In this document: piece by piece, positions 17,136 to 24,924 of the stretch
Numbering within the stretch: the stretch's first letter is position 1
Layout: each line of letters starts with the position of its first letter
Assembly (NCBI GenBank): GCA_034434335.1
Contig: DAOTZS010000055.1
Coordinates: 1 to 36,498, forward strand
Length of the DNA stretch: 36,498 bases
Source of the DNA: DAOTZS01 sp034434335
GTDB lineage: Bacteria > Chloroflexota > Anaerolineae > CG2-30-64-16
Direction: 5' to 3'
Position numbers and translations under genes: made by a program
Notes under the pieces: model-generated
The model's input: the letters and a program-made list of their open reading frames with translations, nothing else
Database searches by the model: none
What the model was told of the DNA's origin: nothing

Positions 17136-17798
17136 ATGGCGATCATCTTTGAAACCCTTGTAGTGGGGGCACTGCAGGTGAACTGCTACATCCTGGGATG
17201 TGCTCGCACCCGTCAGGCGATCGTCATAGATCCGGGCGACCATGCGGAGCGCATCCTGGAGACGTTGCGCCGGCATGGGCTTCAGCTCGTGCGCATGGTG
17301 GCCACCCATGCCCACTTCGACCACGTGCTGGCTGCCCGGCCCTTACAAGAGGCCACCGGCGTACGCCTTGACCTGCACCCGGCCGAGCAACCCATGCTGG
17401 CCCTTATGAGCCGCGCCACTCAGGCATGGCTGGGGTACGACCCTGGCCAGCCACCGTCGGAAGTTGGCGACCTGACCCCGGGCGAAGTGCTGCAAATTGG
17501 CGACCTGGCCCTGGAAGTGCGTGCCACCCCAGGCCACTCCCCTGGCGGCGTCACCTTCGTGGACCACACCTGGCGGCGAGCCTTCACCGGCGATGCCCTC
17601 TTTGCAGGCTCCATCGGCCGCACCGACCTGCCAGGCGGAGATGCCGAGATACTGCTGGAAGGGATCCGGACGCAGATCCTGACCCTGCCCGACGACTACA
17701 CCGTGCTGGCCGGCCACGGGCCAGCCAGCACGGTAGGGGAAGAACGGTGCAACAACCCGTTTCTGACCACCGTCACCTCTGCGAGGTTTTGGCTATGA
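17136..17798 (+). CDS. Metallo-beta-lactamase-fold hydrolase (GloB-like)
   Basis: 220 aa. The ATG at 17136 has a GGAG 7 bases upstream; the open frame to its left is a shadow of the previous gene. All metal ligands of the hydroxyacylglutathione hydrolase-type family are visible: THAHFDH with His58, His60, Asp62 and His63, then His134 in TPGHSPGG, Asp153 in TGDALF, and His194 in AGHGP. The short single-domain form lacks the C-terminal glutathione-binding domain of true glyoxalase II, so the substrate is uncertain; these proteins are usually cytoplasmic thioester hydrolases. The stop overlaps the next ATG. Confidence 0.9.
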   Translation: MAIIFETLVVGALQVNCYILGCARTRQAIVIDPGDHAERILETLRRHGLQLVRMVATHAHFDHVLAARPLQEATGVRLDLHPAEQPMLALMSRATQAWLGYDPGQPPSEVGDLTPGEVLQIGDLALEVRATPGHSPGGVTFVDHTWRRAFTGDALFAGSIGRTDLPGGDAEILLEGIRTQILTLPDDYTVLAGHGPASTVGEERCNNPFLTTVTSARFWL

Positions 17799-18559
17799 AA
17801 CGAACTCAGGCCCACCGCCCTCTGATCTTTGCCCACCGGGGTGCATGTCGGGTGGCCCCCGAGAACACCCTGCCAGCCTTTCAGGCGGCCATCGAACTGG
17901 GCGCCGATGGGGTGGAGCTGGATGTCCAGTACAGCTCGGATGGGGGGCTGGTGGTCTTCCACAATCCCAACCTGGAAGCCACCAGCAACGGCAAAGGCCG
18001 GGTGACGGCTCACACGCTGGAGGAGCTCCGTCGCCTCGATGCCGGAAGTTGGTTCGATGCCCGCTTTGCCGGGACCCGTATCCCCATCCTGGACGAGGTG
18101 CTGGAACTTTTGCGGGGTAAGCTGCTGGTCAACATCGAGCTGAAGGCATTGGACCCTGCCACCTCCACCCTGGGCGCCGACGTGGTCAAGGCTGTGCGGG
18201 CGCATGACATGGCCGACCAGGTAGTGATCAGCTCCTTCAATCCCTTTGCCCTGCGCCGGGCCAAGCTGGCCGGCCCTGAGATCGAGGCCGCGCTGCTCCT
18301 CGCGCCTGACCTGCCCTCCTGGACCCGTTGGGGGATCACCCGGCGTTTCAGCCGCGCCGACGGGCTTCACCCCGAACTCCGCATGGTGGATGAAGCTTAT
18401 GTTACCAGGGCCCACAAGGCAGGGTTGGCTGTGCGGGTTTGGACCGTCAATGAAGAGGAGGAGATGCGGCGGATGTTCACCCTGGGGGTGGACGGCATCA
18501 TCACCGACCTGCCCGATCGGGCGGTGGCTTTGCGGGCTAAACTCCAGGGCGAAGCCTGA
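17795..18559 (+). CDS. Glycerophosphodiester phosphodiesterase
   Basis: 254 aa from the ATG at 17795, which overlaps the stop of the preceding gene. Expected to cleave glycerophosphodiesters to glycerol-3-phosphate and an alcohol. The GDPD TIM-barrel motifs are clear: AHRGACRVAPENTLPAF (His14, Arg15, Glu23), VELDVQ (Glu41, Asp43), HNPNLEATSNGKG (His56), LVNIELKA, SSFNPFALRR and VWTVNEEEEMRRM. The family normally has HD at 56-57 and this protein has HN, a conservative change next to the catalytic His. There is no signal peptide, so it is cytoplasmic. It is the last gene of the plus-strand group and converges on the minus-strand lipoprotein with 11 bp between them. Confidence 0.93.
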   Translation: MKRTQAHRPLIFAHRGACRVAPENTLPAFQAAIELGADGVELDVQYSSDGGLVVFHNPNLEATSNGKGRVTAHTLEELRRLDAGSWFDARFAGTRIPILDEVLELLRGKLLVNIELKALDPATSTLGADVVKAVRAHDMADQVVISSFNPFALRRAKLAGPEIEAALLLAPDLPSWTRWGITRRFSRADGLHPELRMVDEAYVTRAHKAGLAVRVWTVNEEEEMRRMFTLGVDGIITDLPDRAVALRAKLQGEA

Positions 18560-18570
18560 CGAGGGCCGAG

Positions 18571-19317
18571 TCAGTCCGGGCGGGTGTTTTCGCTACCTTC
18601 GCACAGTATTACATTTGTCAGGCTGGCATGGTAGATGTATTCCTGGCCTTCTGCCACCAATACCAGGCGGTAACCAGGGGTGATGACCTGCGCGTACATC
18701 ATCCCTGGTTGGGGGCACCCCAGGCTGGCATCAGGCCATTGCACAGCCTCGATCAGGCGCACTGTGATGGCGCTCTTGGAGATGCCCAGCCGGCCGGCCA
18801 GGTCAGCGATGGCCAGGTTTTGCACCCGGAACTGAGCCGCGTTGCCCCCGGCGGCCAGGATTGGCTCGCGGCCACCGGGGAAGGCTGCTGGTGAGCACGG
18901 TACCAGCCGTTGCCCGTCGCTGCGGTAGATATACTCTTGCCCCTTGGCCCGCAACGTGATCTCCTGGCCGATGATCATCCCCGGGTTGACCACCCCGCCC
19001 GTGCTTCCACACCCTAACGAGCCTACAGGCATCTCGGCCTGCTCCACCGCCACCACTTCCACCTCCTCTGGCGCCAGATTCAAACGGGCTGCCAGGTCCA
19101 GGCGGGCCTGAGCCTCCAGCGGCGTGCCGGCTGACAGGGAGGTGCCAGCCGGCCCGGGTTGAGGAGATGCCCTGGGCTGTGCCTCGGAAATGGCGGTGGG
19201 CATACTGGCCGCGGCTGGTGCCGGTGGCGCCGGAAGGGATGGAGCAGCACACCCCAGCAGTTCCAGGGCCAGCAACCCCAACGCTACACCCACAATCCTC
19301 TCAGGTAAACGCACCAT
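18571..19317 (-). CDS. Lipoprotein with a tandem-duplicated domain
   Basis: 248 aa from the ATG at 19317; the longer open frame to 19398 runs through a hairpin and overlaps yggT. The start gives a clean lipoprotein signal (MVRLPERIVGVALGLLALELLG then Cys). A Pro/Ala linker is followed by two copies of one domain: LAARLNLAPEEVEVV...SLGCG...GQEITLRAKGQEYIYRSDG and LAGRLGISKSAITVRL...SLGCPQPG...VLVAEGQEYIYHAS. Each has the core (W/V)PxxSLGC followed by GxEYIYH. Domains of this type occur in exported proteins of Chloroflexota and cyanobacteria; I do not know a function. It is the last gene after the yggS-proC-yggT run, separated by an inverted repeat that may reduce its cotranscription. Confidence 0.82.
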   Translation of the reverse strand: MVRLPERIVGVALGLLALELLGCAAPSLPAPPAPAAASMPTAISEAQPRASPQPGPAGTSLSAGTPLEAQARLDLAARLNLAPEEVEVVAVEQAEMPVGSLGCGSTGGVVNPGMIIGQEITLRAKGQEYIYRSDGQRLVPCSPAAFPGGREPILAAGGNAAQFRVQNLAIADLAGRLGISKSAITVRLIEAVQWPDASLGCPQPGMMYAQVITPGYRLVLVAEGQEYIYHASLTNVILCEGSENTRPD

Positions 19318-19334
19318 GGTTGCTCTCTCTTGTA

Positions 19335-19368
19335 TCTCGTAGGACGAGCCTAAGCTCGTCCTACGAGA
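19335..19368. repeat. Perfect 15-bp inverted repeat, possible terminator after yggT
   Basis: Arms TCTCGTAGGACGAGC (19335-19349) and its complement (19354-19368) with a CTAA loop. It lies between the yggT stop and the ATG of the lipoprotein on the minus strand. There is no strong T run (TACAAGAGAGAG follows on the minus strand), so it may be a dispersed repeat, an attenuator or an mRNA-stability hairpin as easily as a terminator. Confidence 0.6.
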
Positions 19369-19394
19369 CGTCGTGGCGCGGCCGCGGGTTCCCC

Positions 19395-19679
19395 TCACAG
19401 TATGCCGAGCAGCGCGCGCACGATCACGGTGCGGGCCAGGTCGAGCAGGATCAGGGCGATGATGGGTGAGAGGTCAAGCCCGCCCAGGCTGGGGATCAGC
19501 CGACGGATGGGGTTCAGCACGGGCGCCGTGATAGCGTCCACAGCCCTCAGGATGTCGTAAGCCCATGTGGGCAGGCGGACCCGCGCCGCCAGAACCCAGC
19601 TCCCAATCACCTGCACCAGGATCAGGAAGCTGAACACCTGAAACAAGGTGTTGATGAGGCGGATCAGCGCGTAGCTCAC
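19395..19679 (-). CDS. yggT: YggT family membrane protein
   Basis: 94 aa, GTG start overlapping the proC stop (GTGA). Two hydrophobic helices (about 8-32 and 72-93) flank the family signature PVLNPIRRLIPSLGGLDLSPIIALILL. YggT/Ycf19 proteins are small integral membrane proteins often encoded next to yggS, proC and division genes; a role in membrane or division organisation is suspected for the family but not settled. The order yggS-proC-yggT is the common one in bacteria. Confidence 0.92.
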   Translation of the reverse strand: MSYALIRLINTLFQVFSFLILVQVIGSWVLAARVRLPTWAYDILRAVDAITAPVLNPIRRLIPSLGGLDLSPIIALILLDLARTVIVRALLGIL

Positions 19680-20500
19680 TTTTCGGCCAACTCCCCCAGA
19701 GCTTTAGATCTTTGATAAGCAGCCCAAACAGCTTTGGAGATCACCGTGCGCAGGCCACCCTTCTCCAGTTGATAGAGGGCCTCGGCCGAAGTGCCTCCCG
19801 GCGAGGTCACCCGGTTGCGCAGCTCGGTGGGGTGCAGGCCCGTCTGGCGGGCAATCGCCACCGAGCCTTCGATGGTCTGGTATACCAGCTCCTGGGCCAC
19901 GCGCCGGCTGAAACCAAGGTGTACCCCCGCGTCAATCAGGGCTTCCATGAACAGGAAGACATAGGCCGGACCGGTGCCGCTCAGCGCGGTGGCCATGTCC
20001 AGGTAATTCTCGTCTTCCACGTAGAGTTCCTTGCCCAGGGCACCCAGGATGGCCTGAGCCTGGCGGCGTTTAGTCTCGTCTACGGCCTCGGTGGCTGTCC
20101 AGACCGTCATTCCCTGGCCCACCTGGCCCGGGGTATTGGGCATGGAGCGCACGATGGCCTCCACACCCAGGCCGCGGCGGATCACGCTGATGCGCATACC
20201 GGCCACGATGCTGATCACCAGGTCGTCCGGAGCCACATTGTCGCGGATCTCGGCCATCACCTTGGGCAGGATCTGTGGCTTGACACTGAGGACCACGATC
20301 CGGCCGGCCTCGGCCGCCACCTTGTTATCGGTGACAGCGCGGATACCATACCGCCCACGCAGTTCCTGAGCCCTTTCTGGCCGCGGCCCACTGGCAATCA
20401 CATCTTTGGGGTCAATCAGGTGATTGCCCAGGATGCCTTTGATCATCGCTTCGGCCATCGCTCCCGAGCCGATGAAACTGATAGTTGTATCAATCAACAT
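19676..20500 (-). CDS. proC: Pyrroline-5-carboxylate reductase
   Basis: Last step of proline synthesis: reduces 1-pyrroline-5-carboxylate with NAD(P)H. 274 aa, normal length. The start has GGAG 5 bases upstream. The Rossmann motif ISFIGSGAMAEAMI is at 8-20, SVKPQ at 72-76, MPNTP at 120-124, and the dimerisation/catalytic C-terminal domain has ALSGTGPAY (172-180) and VTSPGGTSAEAL (231-242). All family motifs are intact. It is coupled to yggT downstream (4-bp overlap) and lies 25 bp after yggS. Confidence 0.96.
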   Translation of the reverse strand: MLIDTTISFIGSGAMAEAMIKGILGNHLIDPKDVIASGPRPERAQELRGRYGIRAVTDNKVAAEAGRIVVLSVKPQILPKVMAEIRDNVAPDDLVISIVAGMRISVIRRGLGVEAIVRSMPNTPGQVGQGMTVWTATEAVDETKRRQAQAILGALGKELYVEDENYLDMATALSGTGPAYVFLFMEALIDAGVHLGFSRRVAQELVYQTIEGSVAIARQTGLHPTELRNRVTSPGGTSAEALYQLEKGGLRTVISKAVWAAYQRSKALGELAEK

Positions 20501-20525
20501 ATGATCTCCATTCTGGCGCTGGTTC

Positions 20526-21236
20526 CTACAGACGTTCTCCGAAAATGGCCCGGCCGATGCGCACTATGGTTGCCCCTTCCTCGACAGCCACCTCAAAGTC
20601 GTCGGTCATACCCATTGACAGGTGTTGCCAGCAGAGAGCCGGAAACCGCCGTGCCAAATCATCGCGCAGGGTTCGCAAGCCGGCAAAAACCGGCCGTGCC
20701 AGCTCGGGGTCGGGCACGATGGGGGCCATCGTCATCAGGCCCTGAAGGCGCAGCCCCGGCAGGGTGGCAATCGCCTCCACCACTTGCGGCACCTGGGCCG
20801 GCGTCAGCCCGTACTTGCTGGCCTCGCCCGAGATATTCACTTCCAGCAGGATGTCCAGTTCCTGCCCTGCTTCCTGGCAGAACCGGCTCAGCCGACGGGC
20901 CAGTTTCTCGCTGTCTACAGAATGGACCATCCTGGCCCACGGCAACACCTGGGCTGCCTTCCGGCTCTGCACGTGGCCAACCATGTGCCAGGTAGGCGGT
21001 GGAGCGCCGGCCAGCAGCCGGGCCACAGCCTCGACCTTGGGGCCGGCCTCCTCCACCCGGTTTTCGCCGAAGTGGCGCAACCCAGCCTGATAGGCTGCGA
21101 CCACTGTCTCCGGCCCGTGAGTTTTCGTCACGGCAACCAGAGTGATTTCGTCGGGGTCTCGTCCGGCCCGGCGAGCTGCGGCTGCAATGCGCTCACGCAC
21201 TGCCGCAATCCGGGCCTCTAGCTCCCTCTGCTCCAT
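20526..21236 (-). CDS. yggS: YggS family PLP homeostasis protein
   Basis: 236 aa. A single-domain alanine-racemase-like TIM barrel that binds pyridoxal phosphate and buffers it in the cytoplasm (family COG0325/PLPHP). Lys38 in LVAVTK is the PLP lysine. Other signatures are HFGENRVEEAGPKV, WHMVGHVQSRK (typical HxIGxLQxNK), SVDSEKLARRL, EVNISGEASKYGL and LSMGMTDDFEVAVEEGATIVRIGRAIFG. A GGAAAGG ribosome-binding site precedes the ATG. It sits between pgeF and proC, the usual neighbourhood. Confidence 0.95.
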   Translation of the reverse strand: MEQRELEARIAAVRERIAAAARRAGRDPDEITLVAVTKTHGPETVVAAYQAGLRHFGENRVEEAGPKVEAVARLLAGAPPPTWHMVGHVQSRKAAQVLPWARMVHSVDSEKLARRLSRFCQEAGQELDILLEVNISGEASKYGLTPAQVPQVVEAIATLPGLRLQGLMTMAPIVPDPELARPVFAGLRTLRDDLARRFPALCWQHLSMGMTDDFEVAVEEGATIVRIGRAIFGERL

Positions 21237-21261
21237 GCCTTTCCTTGCCCTCGGCCAGTCC

Positions 21262-22050
21262 CTACCAACCCACCAACCCCATCACCGCACCGAAGTGCCC
21301 TGTGCGACCCCTTGCAGCGCGATGGGAGTAGAATTCGTCAGTATGGCAGGCTGTGCAGAATTCGCTCACCTCGATCTTGCGCACACCGGCCTCCACAAGC
21401 CAGCGTCGGTTGGCGGCCCACAGGTCAAAGTGAGGTCGCGTCCCAGGCCGGCCCGGCAAGAGCTCATGGGGTCGGGCAAAGGCTGCATGCACAGCTTCGG
21501 CCACTTCTTCCCCCACTTCATAACAACAGGGGCCAATGCTGGGGCCGATGGCCGCCACCATGTCCACGGGCCGGCTGCCGTACTCCCGGCACAACGCCTC
21601 CACCGCGGCCCGCGTGATGCCCTGGACGGTACCCCGCCACCCGCTATGAACGACCGCCAGGGCATGATGCACGGGGTCATAGATCAGCACGGGAGTACAG
21701 TCAGCGTAACGCAACAGGAGCGGAACGTCAACCTGATTGGTGATCAGCGCGTCGTAGCCGGGCCAGACGCGGCCACGGTCGCCTGCATCCACCCGACGCA
21801 CGTTGGCTGTGTGATGCTGGTTAGGGCTGACCAGGTGCTCGGGGCGCAGCCCTAGCGCTTTGCATGCTCGCCTCACGTTCTCCGCCACTGCCGCCGGGTT
21901 ATCCCCCAGCGCGTAGCTCAAGTTCAGCGAAGCGTAAGGGCCAGTGCTCACTCCCCCATGACGCGTGGTCACGGCGTGCACCAGCTCCGGAAAGTTGTCC
22001 AGAATGGAAAAGGTATAGTAAACCACGCCGTTGATCTGATGTCGTATCAT
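21262..22050 (-). CDS. pgeF: Peptidoglycan editing factor PgeF / multicopper polyphenol oxidase family
   Basis: 262 aa; the ATG overlaps the stop of the radical SAM gene. The YfiH/PgeF (DUF152) family acts as a purine nucleoside phosphorylase-like or peptidoglycan-editing enzyme with a zinc site of two His and one Cys. These are visible: His80 in NQHH, Cys118 in ADCTP and His135 in VHSGWRGT. GPSIGPCCYEVGEEV and SEFCTACHTDEFYSHRAARGRTGHFGAVMGL follow as in the family. Full length. Neighbours (yggS and proC downstream) match the usual arrangement. Confidence 0.93.
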   Translation of the reverse strand: MIRHQINGVVYYTFSILDNFPELVHAVTTRHGGVSTGPYASLNLSYALGDNPAAVAENVRRACKALGLRPEHLVSPNQHHTANVRRVDAGDRGRVWPGYDALITNQVDVPLLLRYADCTPVLIYDPVHHALAVVHSGWRGTVQGITRAAVEALCREYGSRPVDMVAAIGPSIGPCCYEVGEEVAEAVHAAFARPHELLPGRPGTRPHFDLWAANRRWLVEAGVRKIEVSEFCTACHTDEFYSHRAARGRTGHFGAVMGLVGW

Positions 22051-23771
22051 TGCAGCCTGCCTGGGGGCGCCAACGTAACCCTGCAGACGCCACAGGCCGC
22101 GCAGGCCAGCGCGCCAGGCGGACAGCGGTGGCCTGGCTGGCCGGCCAGCGCCAGCCGGTGCTCGCGGCGCAAGTAATCAGGCCTGACCCCACCATCCACC
22201 ACCTGCCAGGGCTGGAATCCGTTAGGGTCGCGCGCTGCCAGATAGGTTTCAGCGTCCAGGCCGTGGCGGGCCAGGGCCTGGTAGAAGGAGCGTGCAGTTG
22301 GCCGCTCCATCTCCAACAAGGCAGGCGCCAGGCGCCGATCACCGCGCGCCAGCACCCCCTGTACTGCGGCCCACGACGCCGGGTCGGCATTCACGGCCAC
22401 GCTATGCCGGGCCAGGGCGCGGCGCAGCCGGTTTTGACGCGCCTGGACAACCGCTGCCGGCGTCATGGCTTCCCACTGAAAAGGGGTGTGAGCCTTGGGC
22501 ACGAAGGGCGTGGCGTTGATGACCAGGTTGCGGCGAAAGATGGCCCTGGCCTTGAGGGTCAGGTTGATGATAGCTTCGATATCCTCCTCTGTCTCACCGG
22601 GATGGCCTACCATGAAGTAAAGCTTGAGCTGGGGAAAGCCCAGCTTCTGAGCCAGCTCGACTGCGGCCAGCAGATCGCTTTCGCTCTGCTCCTTGCCGAT
22701 CACCCGGCGCAGCCGCTCGCTGCCAGCTTCTGGCGCGATGGTCAAAGTCTGTGTGCCACTGGCAGCCAGTGCCCGCAACATGGGAATGCTGATGGGGTCG
22801 GCCCGCATGGAGCTGATGCTGATCCGCACCCCCAGCGCCTGCAGCTCTTCTGCCAGCTCGTCAATCTGGCTGTGGTCCGACACCGCGGCCGAGATCAGCC
22901 CGATCCCCGCCGGCCGAAACCCATCGCCACCCCTGGCCTCCATCCCCTCCTTCACCCACTCCAGAATGCGCGGCAGGGGCTGCTCGCGCGGCGGGCGGTA
23001 GACATAGCCGGCCAGGCAAAAACGACATCCTCGCCCACACCCCCTGGCGATTTCTACCAGATGCCGGTTGGGGAACTCGGTATCAGGGGTGTAAAGGCAC
23101 GACACAGGGTGCAGGAGGCTGCTATCCCTGACCCAAAGCCGCTGAATACGCCGGCCATCCGGTGCAGGGGTGAGCCGAGAGGGCACGTAAACGCCCGGCA
23201 AGGTGTCCAGCGCATCCAGCAGTCGTTGCCTGCTCTCCCCCACCCCTTCGACCAGCAGATCGGTCAGGGCAGGGAGGATCTCCTCCCCCTCGCCGATCAC
23301 GATGGCATCGAAGAAGGGTGCCATGGGCTCCGGGTTGGCGCTGACTGCCGGACCTCCGGCGATCAGCAGAGGCGTGCGCGGGGCCGCCATGGCAGCCTCC
23401 GCCTGCTGACGTCGTTCCGCCAGGGGCTCCAGGCCAGCCTGGCGCAGCATGGCCACCACGTGCAGGTAATCCAGCTCGAAAGAGAGGGTAAAAGCCAAGA
23501 CATCGAATTCCTGCACTGGCGTCTGCGATTCTAGGGAAAGCAGCGGCTGGCCGGCTGCGGCCTCGTCCCAGAAAACGCGCTCACACACCACATCGGGCCG
23601 GCTGTTGAAGCCGCGATAGAGGATGTGCAGCGCCAGGCTCGACATGCCAACGTGGTAGCTGTTCGGGTAAGCAAGGGCGACTTTGAGCTTGCCTCCGTGG
23701 TCCTTATGAATGGTGCCGACCTCGCGAGCCAGGATGGCACGCAAGGCCGCGGTCTGTTTCCAGGTACGCAT
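22047..23771 (-). CDS. Radical SAM protein, TIGR03960-like
   Basis: 574 aa. An N-terminal region resembling a cobalamin-binding fold (about 28-170: KVALAYPNSYHVGMSSLALHILY, VLAFTLSFELDYLHVVAML, IVIGEGEEILP) precedes the radical SAM core, where the cluster motif is Cys245-Cys249-Cys252 in ARGCGRGCRFCLAGYVYRPPRE. Then come SSMRADPIS, ITIAPEAGSERLRRVIGK and PQLKLYFMVGHPGETEEDIEAI. The C-terminus has a Cys cluster (CPPGALACAACGVC) suggesting an extra metal site. This is the form I know as TIGR03960; in many bacteria it is followed by a TIGR03936 partner, which is absent here. The reaction is unknown. It heads the run pgeF-yggS-proC-yggT, joined to pgeF by a 4-bp overlap. Confidence 0.9.
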   Translation of the reverse strand: MRTWKQTAALRAILAREVGTIHKDHGGKLKVALAYPNSYHVGMSSLALHILYRGFNSRPDVVCERVFWDEAAAGQPLLSLESQTPVQEFDVLAFTLSFELDYLHVVAMLRQAGLEPLAERRQQAEAAMAAPRTPLLIAGGPAVSANPEPMAPFFDAIVIGEGEEILPALTDLLVEGVGESRQRLLDALDTLPGVYVPSRLTPAPDGRRIQRLWVRDSSLLHPVSCLYTPDTEFPNRHLVEIARGCGRGCRFCLAGYVYRPPREQPLPRILEWVKEGMEARGGDGFRPAGIGLISAAVSDHSQIDELAEELQALGVRISISSMRADPISIPMLRALAASGTQTLTIAPEAGSERLRRVIGKEQSESDLLAAVELAQKLGFPQLKLYFMVGHPGETEEDIEAIINLTLKARAIFRRNLVINATPFVPKAHTPFQWEAMTPAAVVQARQNRLRRALARHSVAVNADPASWAAVQGVLARGDRRLAPALLEMERPTARSFYQALARHGLDAETYLAARDPNGFQPWQVVDGGVRPDYLRREHRLALAGQPGHRCPPGALACAACGVCRVTLAPPGRLQ

Positions 23772-23848
23772 GAATCGGCTGCTATTGTGAGCCGGGCGTG
23801 CGCAGCGATAGCCCAGTGAGCATGGGGGTATTACCTTGTTTTCTTTAC

Positions 23849-23874
23849 CTTACCCCAAAGGTGTAGCTTACCCC
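23849..23874. repeat. Direct repeat upstream of the radical SAM operon
   Basis: CTTACCCC occurs at 23849-23856 and 23867-23874, spaced exactly 18 bp, with similar flanks (11 of 13 bases match when extended leftwards). It lies in the 168-bp gap upstream of the radical SAM gene (minus strand), so it could be a binding site for a regulator. No clear promoter hexamers accompany it. Confidence 0.35.
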
Positions 23875-23939
23875 GAATGGCTGTGCCAGCCTCTGCAGGG
23901 CTTACGTTCGGGTGAACAGGTCGTGTGACACCAGGGTGG

Positions 23940-24593
23940 CTACAAACTGCGCGCCCAACGCTGCAGGCTTTCCAGCCACCCTGCCGGCAGCCAACCCCAT
24001 TCGTTGAGCATCACCACCACGATGGAGGCAGCCTCCCGGCCGGCATAGTACAGGCGCAAGGGCAGGAAGATGCGTTCGGTTTGCGTTGACGTGGGGCTGG
24101 TGACCACCTGCACCCCTGCTCGGCGAAAGAGCCAGCGCGCCCGATACAGGTGAAGAGGGTGGCTGACCAGGATGGCCTTCTGCCAGTGGTGGGCGGCCAT
24201 CACAGCCGCGGTGACCCGGGCATCCTCCGCTGTGTTGAGGCTGCCGTCGGCCGCGATCACCTGCTCGGCCGGCACGCCCAGCTCGATGGCAAACCGCCGG
24301 CAGGCCGCGGCCGCCGAAAAGGGCTCATCTTTGAAGCCACCTGTGCAAATAAGGTAGGGTGCGTAGCCGGCCTGCCAGAGGTCCACGGCGTGGTAGGTAC
24401 GGCTGGTCAGGTCTGAGCCTGGCCGGCCACCGGGCTCCACGCGGGCGCCCAAGACGACGATCACGTCGGCCGGCTGCGCCTCATCGCGCCGGCCCAGGCG
24501 ATCCACCTGCCAGGTGAGCAGCGCGAACCCCAGGAGGGTGAGGGCTACCAGGCCCAGCAGCACGCGCTGCACTTTCCGCGTCATGCCCCTCAT
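23940..24593 (-). CDS. YdcF/SanA family (DUF218) membrane-anchored protein
   Basis: 217 aa. One N-terminal hydrophobic segment (residues 10-29) anchors it, with the DUF218 domain outside: ADVIVVLGARVEPGGRPGSDLTSRTYHAVDLW, YLICTGGF, IAADGSLNTAEDARVTAAVM and ILVSHPLHLYRARWLFRRAG. The family includes E. coli SanA and YdcF; SanA affects envelope permeability, but the catalytic activity is unclear. I keep the ATG at 24593, which sits 8 nt after a TATAAT box and would be read from a leaderless message; an ATG at 24584 is an alternative. Its neighbours give no functional hint. Confidence 0.88.
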   Translation of the reverse strand: MRGMTRKVQRVLLGLVALTLLGFALLTWQVDRLGRRDEAQPADVIVVLGARVEPGGRPGSDLTSRTYHAVDLWQAGYAPYLICTGGFKDEPFSAAAACRRFAIELGVPAEQVIAADGSLNTAEDARVTAAVMAAHHWQKAILVSHPLHLYRARWLFRRAGVQVVTSPTSTQTERIFLPLRLYYAGREAASIVVVMLNEWGWLPAGWLESLQRWARSL

Positions 24594-24601
24594 GGGTTTA
24601 C

Positions 24602-24607
24602 ATTATA
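24602..24607 (-). promoter_or_regulatory. -10 box directly in front of the YdcF/SanA-like gene
   Basis: A perfect TATAAT on the minus strand (24607-24602) is followed after 8 nt by the ATG at 24593. There is no -35 at the usual distance; a TTGAAA lies 23 bp upstream, which is too far. The spacing implies a leaderless transcript. Confidence 0.5.
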
Positions 24608-24701
24608 GCACAGAGCGCGCAGTGGTGGTATTTCAACGCATGCTCATCCACCGTTTGGGCTGCGTTTTGTTGCGTCAGGCCGGGATAGGTAAGGAAGCGG
24701 T

Positions 24702-24788
24702 GCTGAACCCCCGCACTGAGAGAGCAAAGCCCAGGTCGGGGCCAGAATTAGCCCGTAGGGCTTCGCTCTTTCAGCCCAGAGCTTCAGC
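24702..24788. repeat. Long imperfect inverted repeat in the 24608-24842 gap
   Basis: GCTGAA (24702-24707) and a 17-base segment (24716-24732, key part AGAGCAAAGCCC) are mirrored by GGGCTTCGCTCTTTCAG (24758-24774) and TTCAGC (24783-24788). The inner arms pair at 15 of 17 positions. The structure has about 25 unpaired bases at its tip. It looks like a dispersed palindromic repeat. Nothing else was recognised between 24608 and 24842: no protein, tRNA or other RNA. Confidence 0.5.
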
Positions 24789-24842
24789 TTAGGGCAGCTC
24801 CCCATAAACCGGCCATGAGGCAGTATCCAGAGCAGCACCCGT

Positions 24843-24883
24843 GGAAAACGAAAACCTCCGAGGCCTGGCGGTCTCGGAGGTTT
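24843..24883 (-). terminator. Rho-independent terminator of the solute-binding protein gene
   Basis: An 11-bp perfect stem (AAACCTCCGAG at 24852-24862 with CTCGGAGGTTT at 24873-24883) has a 10-nt loop. On the minus strand it runs straight into TTTTCGTTTTCC. It starts about 42 bp past the stop of the minus-strand gene at 24925, the expected place for its terminator. Confidence 0.8.
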
Positions 24884-24924
24884 CGCGTAAGCTCATGACT
24901 GGCCGGTCAGCCGTGCTGGCCCCA

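Noticed and set aside
17426..17794. Upstream extension of the glycerophosphodiesterase gene
   Set aside because: It is shadow sequence over the metallo-hydrolase; the ATG at 17795 overlaps the previous stop and begins 14 residues before the catalytic HRG.
19317..19398. Longer N-terminus for the duplicated-domain lipoprotein
   Set aside because: The extension would read through a perfect inverted repeat and overlap yggT, and it puts the clear lipoprotein signal in the middle of the protein.
19712..20995. 427-codon plus-strand frame across proC and yggS
   Set aside because: Both underlying minus-strand genes are textbook families; the frame is a composition artefact.
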